Shown here: positions 6,978-7,387 of the stretch, in pieces
How positions within the stretch are numbered: position 1 is the stretch's first letter
Layout: every line of letters begins with the position of its first letter
Origin: an uncultured Ignavibacteriales bacterium
GTDB lineage: Bacteria; Bacteroidota; Ignavibacteria; Ignavibacteriales; Ignavibacteriaceae
Direction: 5' to 3'
Length of the DNA stretch: 7,387 nucleotides
NCBI GenBank assembly: GCA_913053915.1
Contig: CAJXGP010000088.1
Coordinates: 1-7,387 of the forward strand
The notes under the pieces: generated by a model
Databases searched by the model: none
Told to the model about the DNA's origin: nothing
What the model saw: the letters and a program-made list of their open reading frames with translations, nothing else
Program-made: the position numbers and the translations under genes

Positions 6978-7387
6978 AATAGATAATTATTAAAAAATTT
7001 TTCTGTTTTATTTAAAAGCATATCAAATTTGGGATTGGTTCCTTCGAAAGGGTGTTTGATATCAAATGTATGTCCGGTTGAAGGTATTTTAAAAATTTCC
7101 GTCATGTCTTTATTGGACCATTCATAAAGTTGCTCAGCCTCTTCAATAGGAACAGTAAAGTCCTGCTCACCTTGTGCTATTAACAAAGGTCTGTTTAATC
7201 TTTTAATTGCTTTTTCAATATTTAGGGAATTATCTTTATTTTTTTCAATATCTTCCAGTAATGAAACGTTTAATCGCATTTTTTGTTGCGTTCTAGTATT
7301 AAACACTTCGAAATAACCTTTATCTCTCCACTCTTTTTTTTGACGTTCCAAATACCTGTCTAATTTTGAAATTGAAGCCCAAAGTGC
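6974..7387 (-). CDS. Alpha/beta hydrolase, C-terminal part (5' end beyond the window)
   Basis: The frame is open from the right edge to TGA at 6976-6974, giving the last 137 residues. A TTG at 7351 is only an internal Leu codon, since the frame and homology continue upstream. The C-terminal half of an alpha/beta-hydrolase fold is visible. LNRPLLIAQGEQDFTVP carries the acidic catalytic residue (Asp76 of the visible part), and IPSTGHTF carries the catalytic His (His106). The nucleophile Ser and oxyanion loop lie outside the window. The family includes esterases, dienelactone hydrolases and acyl-peptidases, and the substrate cannot be told here. The 4-base ATGA overlap with bioY shows one transcript. 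A link to biotin metabolism, such as hydrolysis of a pimeloyl ester or biotin amide, is a guess; the tail does not look like BioH. Confidence 0.85.
   Translation of the reverse strand, partial: ALWASISKLDRYLERQKKEWRDKGYFEVFNTRTQQKMRLNVSLLEDIEKNKDNSLNIEKAIKRLNRPLLIAQGEQDFTVPIEEAEQLYEWSNKDMTEIFKIPSTGHTFDIKHPFEGTNPKFDMLLNKTEKFFNNYLL

Noticed and set aside
7349..7351. TTG as start of the hydrolase gene
   Set aside because: The frame stays open to the window edge with plausible hydrolase residues, and a protein starting here would lack the nucleophile half of the fold.

Overview
All genes in this window lie on the minus strand, so transcription runs from right to left. The base composition is low in GC. 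The gene set is a BioY transporter, a membrane cytochrome b/iron-sulphur oxidoreductase of the electron-transfer-flavoprotein-linked kind, a short Bacteroidota-type histone H1-like protein, and a type I methylase. Together these suggest a member of the Bacteroidota/Chlorobi/Ignavibacteria group. One gene has a canonical AGGAGG ribosome binding site, which fits Ignavibacteria or Chlorobi better than classical Bacteroidia. This placement is an inference from gene families only.

Reading in the direction of transcription, the right edge holds the 3' part of an alpha/beta hydrolase gene (6974-7387, cut by the window). It overlaps bioY, the biotin-binding subunit of an ECF transporter (6381-6977), by an ATGA junction. 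After a 128-base gap comes a 666-residue membrane protein (4252-6252). It joins a NarI-like cytochrome b domain to an HdrC-like 2x[4Fe-4S] domain and two HdrB-like CCG domains, and probably passes electrons between a soluble flavoprotein and the quinone pool. A 63-residue histone H1-like (Hc1 family) protein follows 35 bases downstream (4025-4216). These are housekeeping or metabolic genes.

A 385-base gap (3640-4024) separates this part from a defence module. The gap contains a plausible promoter, an inverted repeat and a doubtful 41-codon ORF. The module starts with hsdM, a type I restriction-modification adenine methylase (1831-3633). It is joined by a TAATG stop/start overlap to an accessory protein with AlbA_2 (Schlafen-type) and GHKL ATPase domains and a C-terminal winged helix (332-1831).

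Seven bases beyond that gene, running off the left edge, is an unannotated reading frame. It has one in-frame stop and encodes a repeat-containing linker plus a second winged helix of the same family type (1-324). It looks like the decayed 3' end of a second AlbA_2-family gene, or a recombination scar. hsdS and hsdR are not in the window; if the locus is complete they should lie beyond the left edge.

I found no RNA genes, CRISPR array, insertion sequence or complete new system. The most unusual part is the AlbA_2 accessory gene inside the hsd operon together with the duplicated, partly decayed winged-helix tail behind it.
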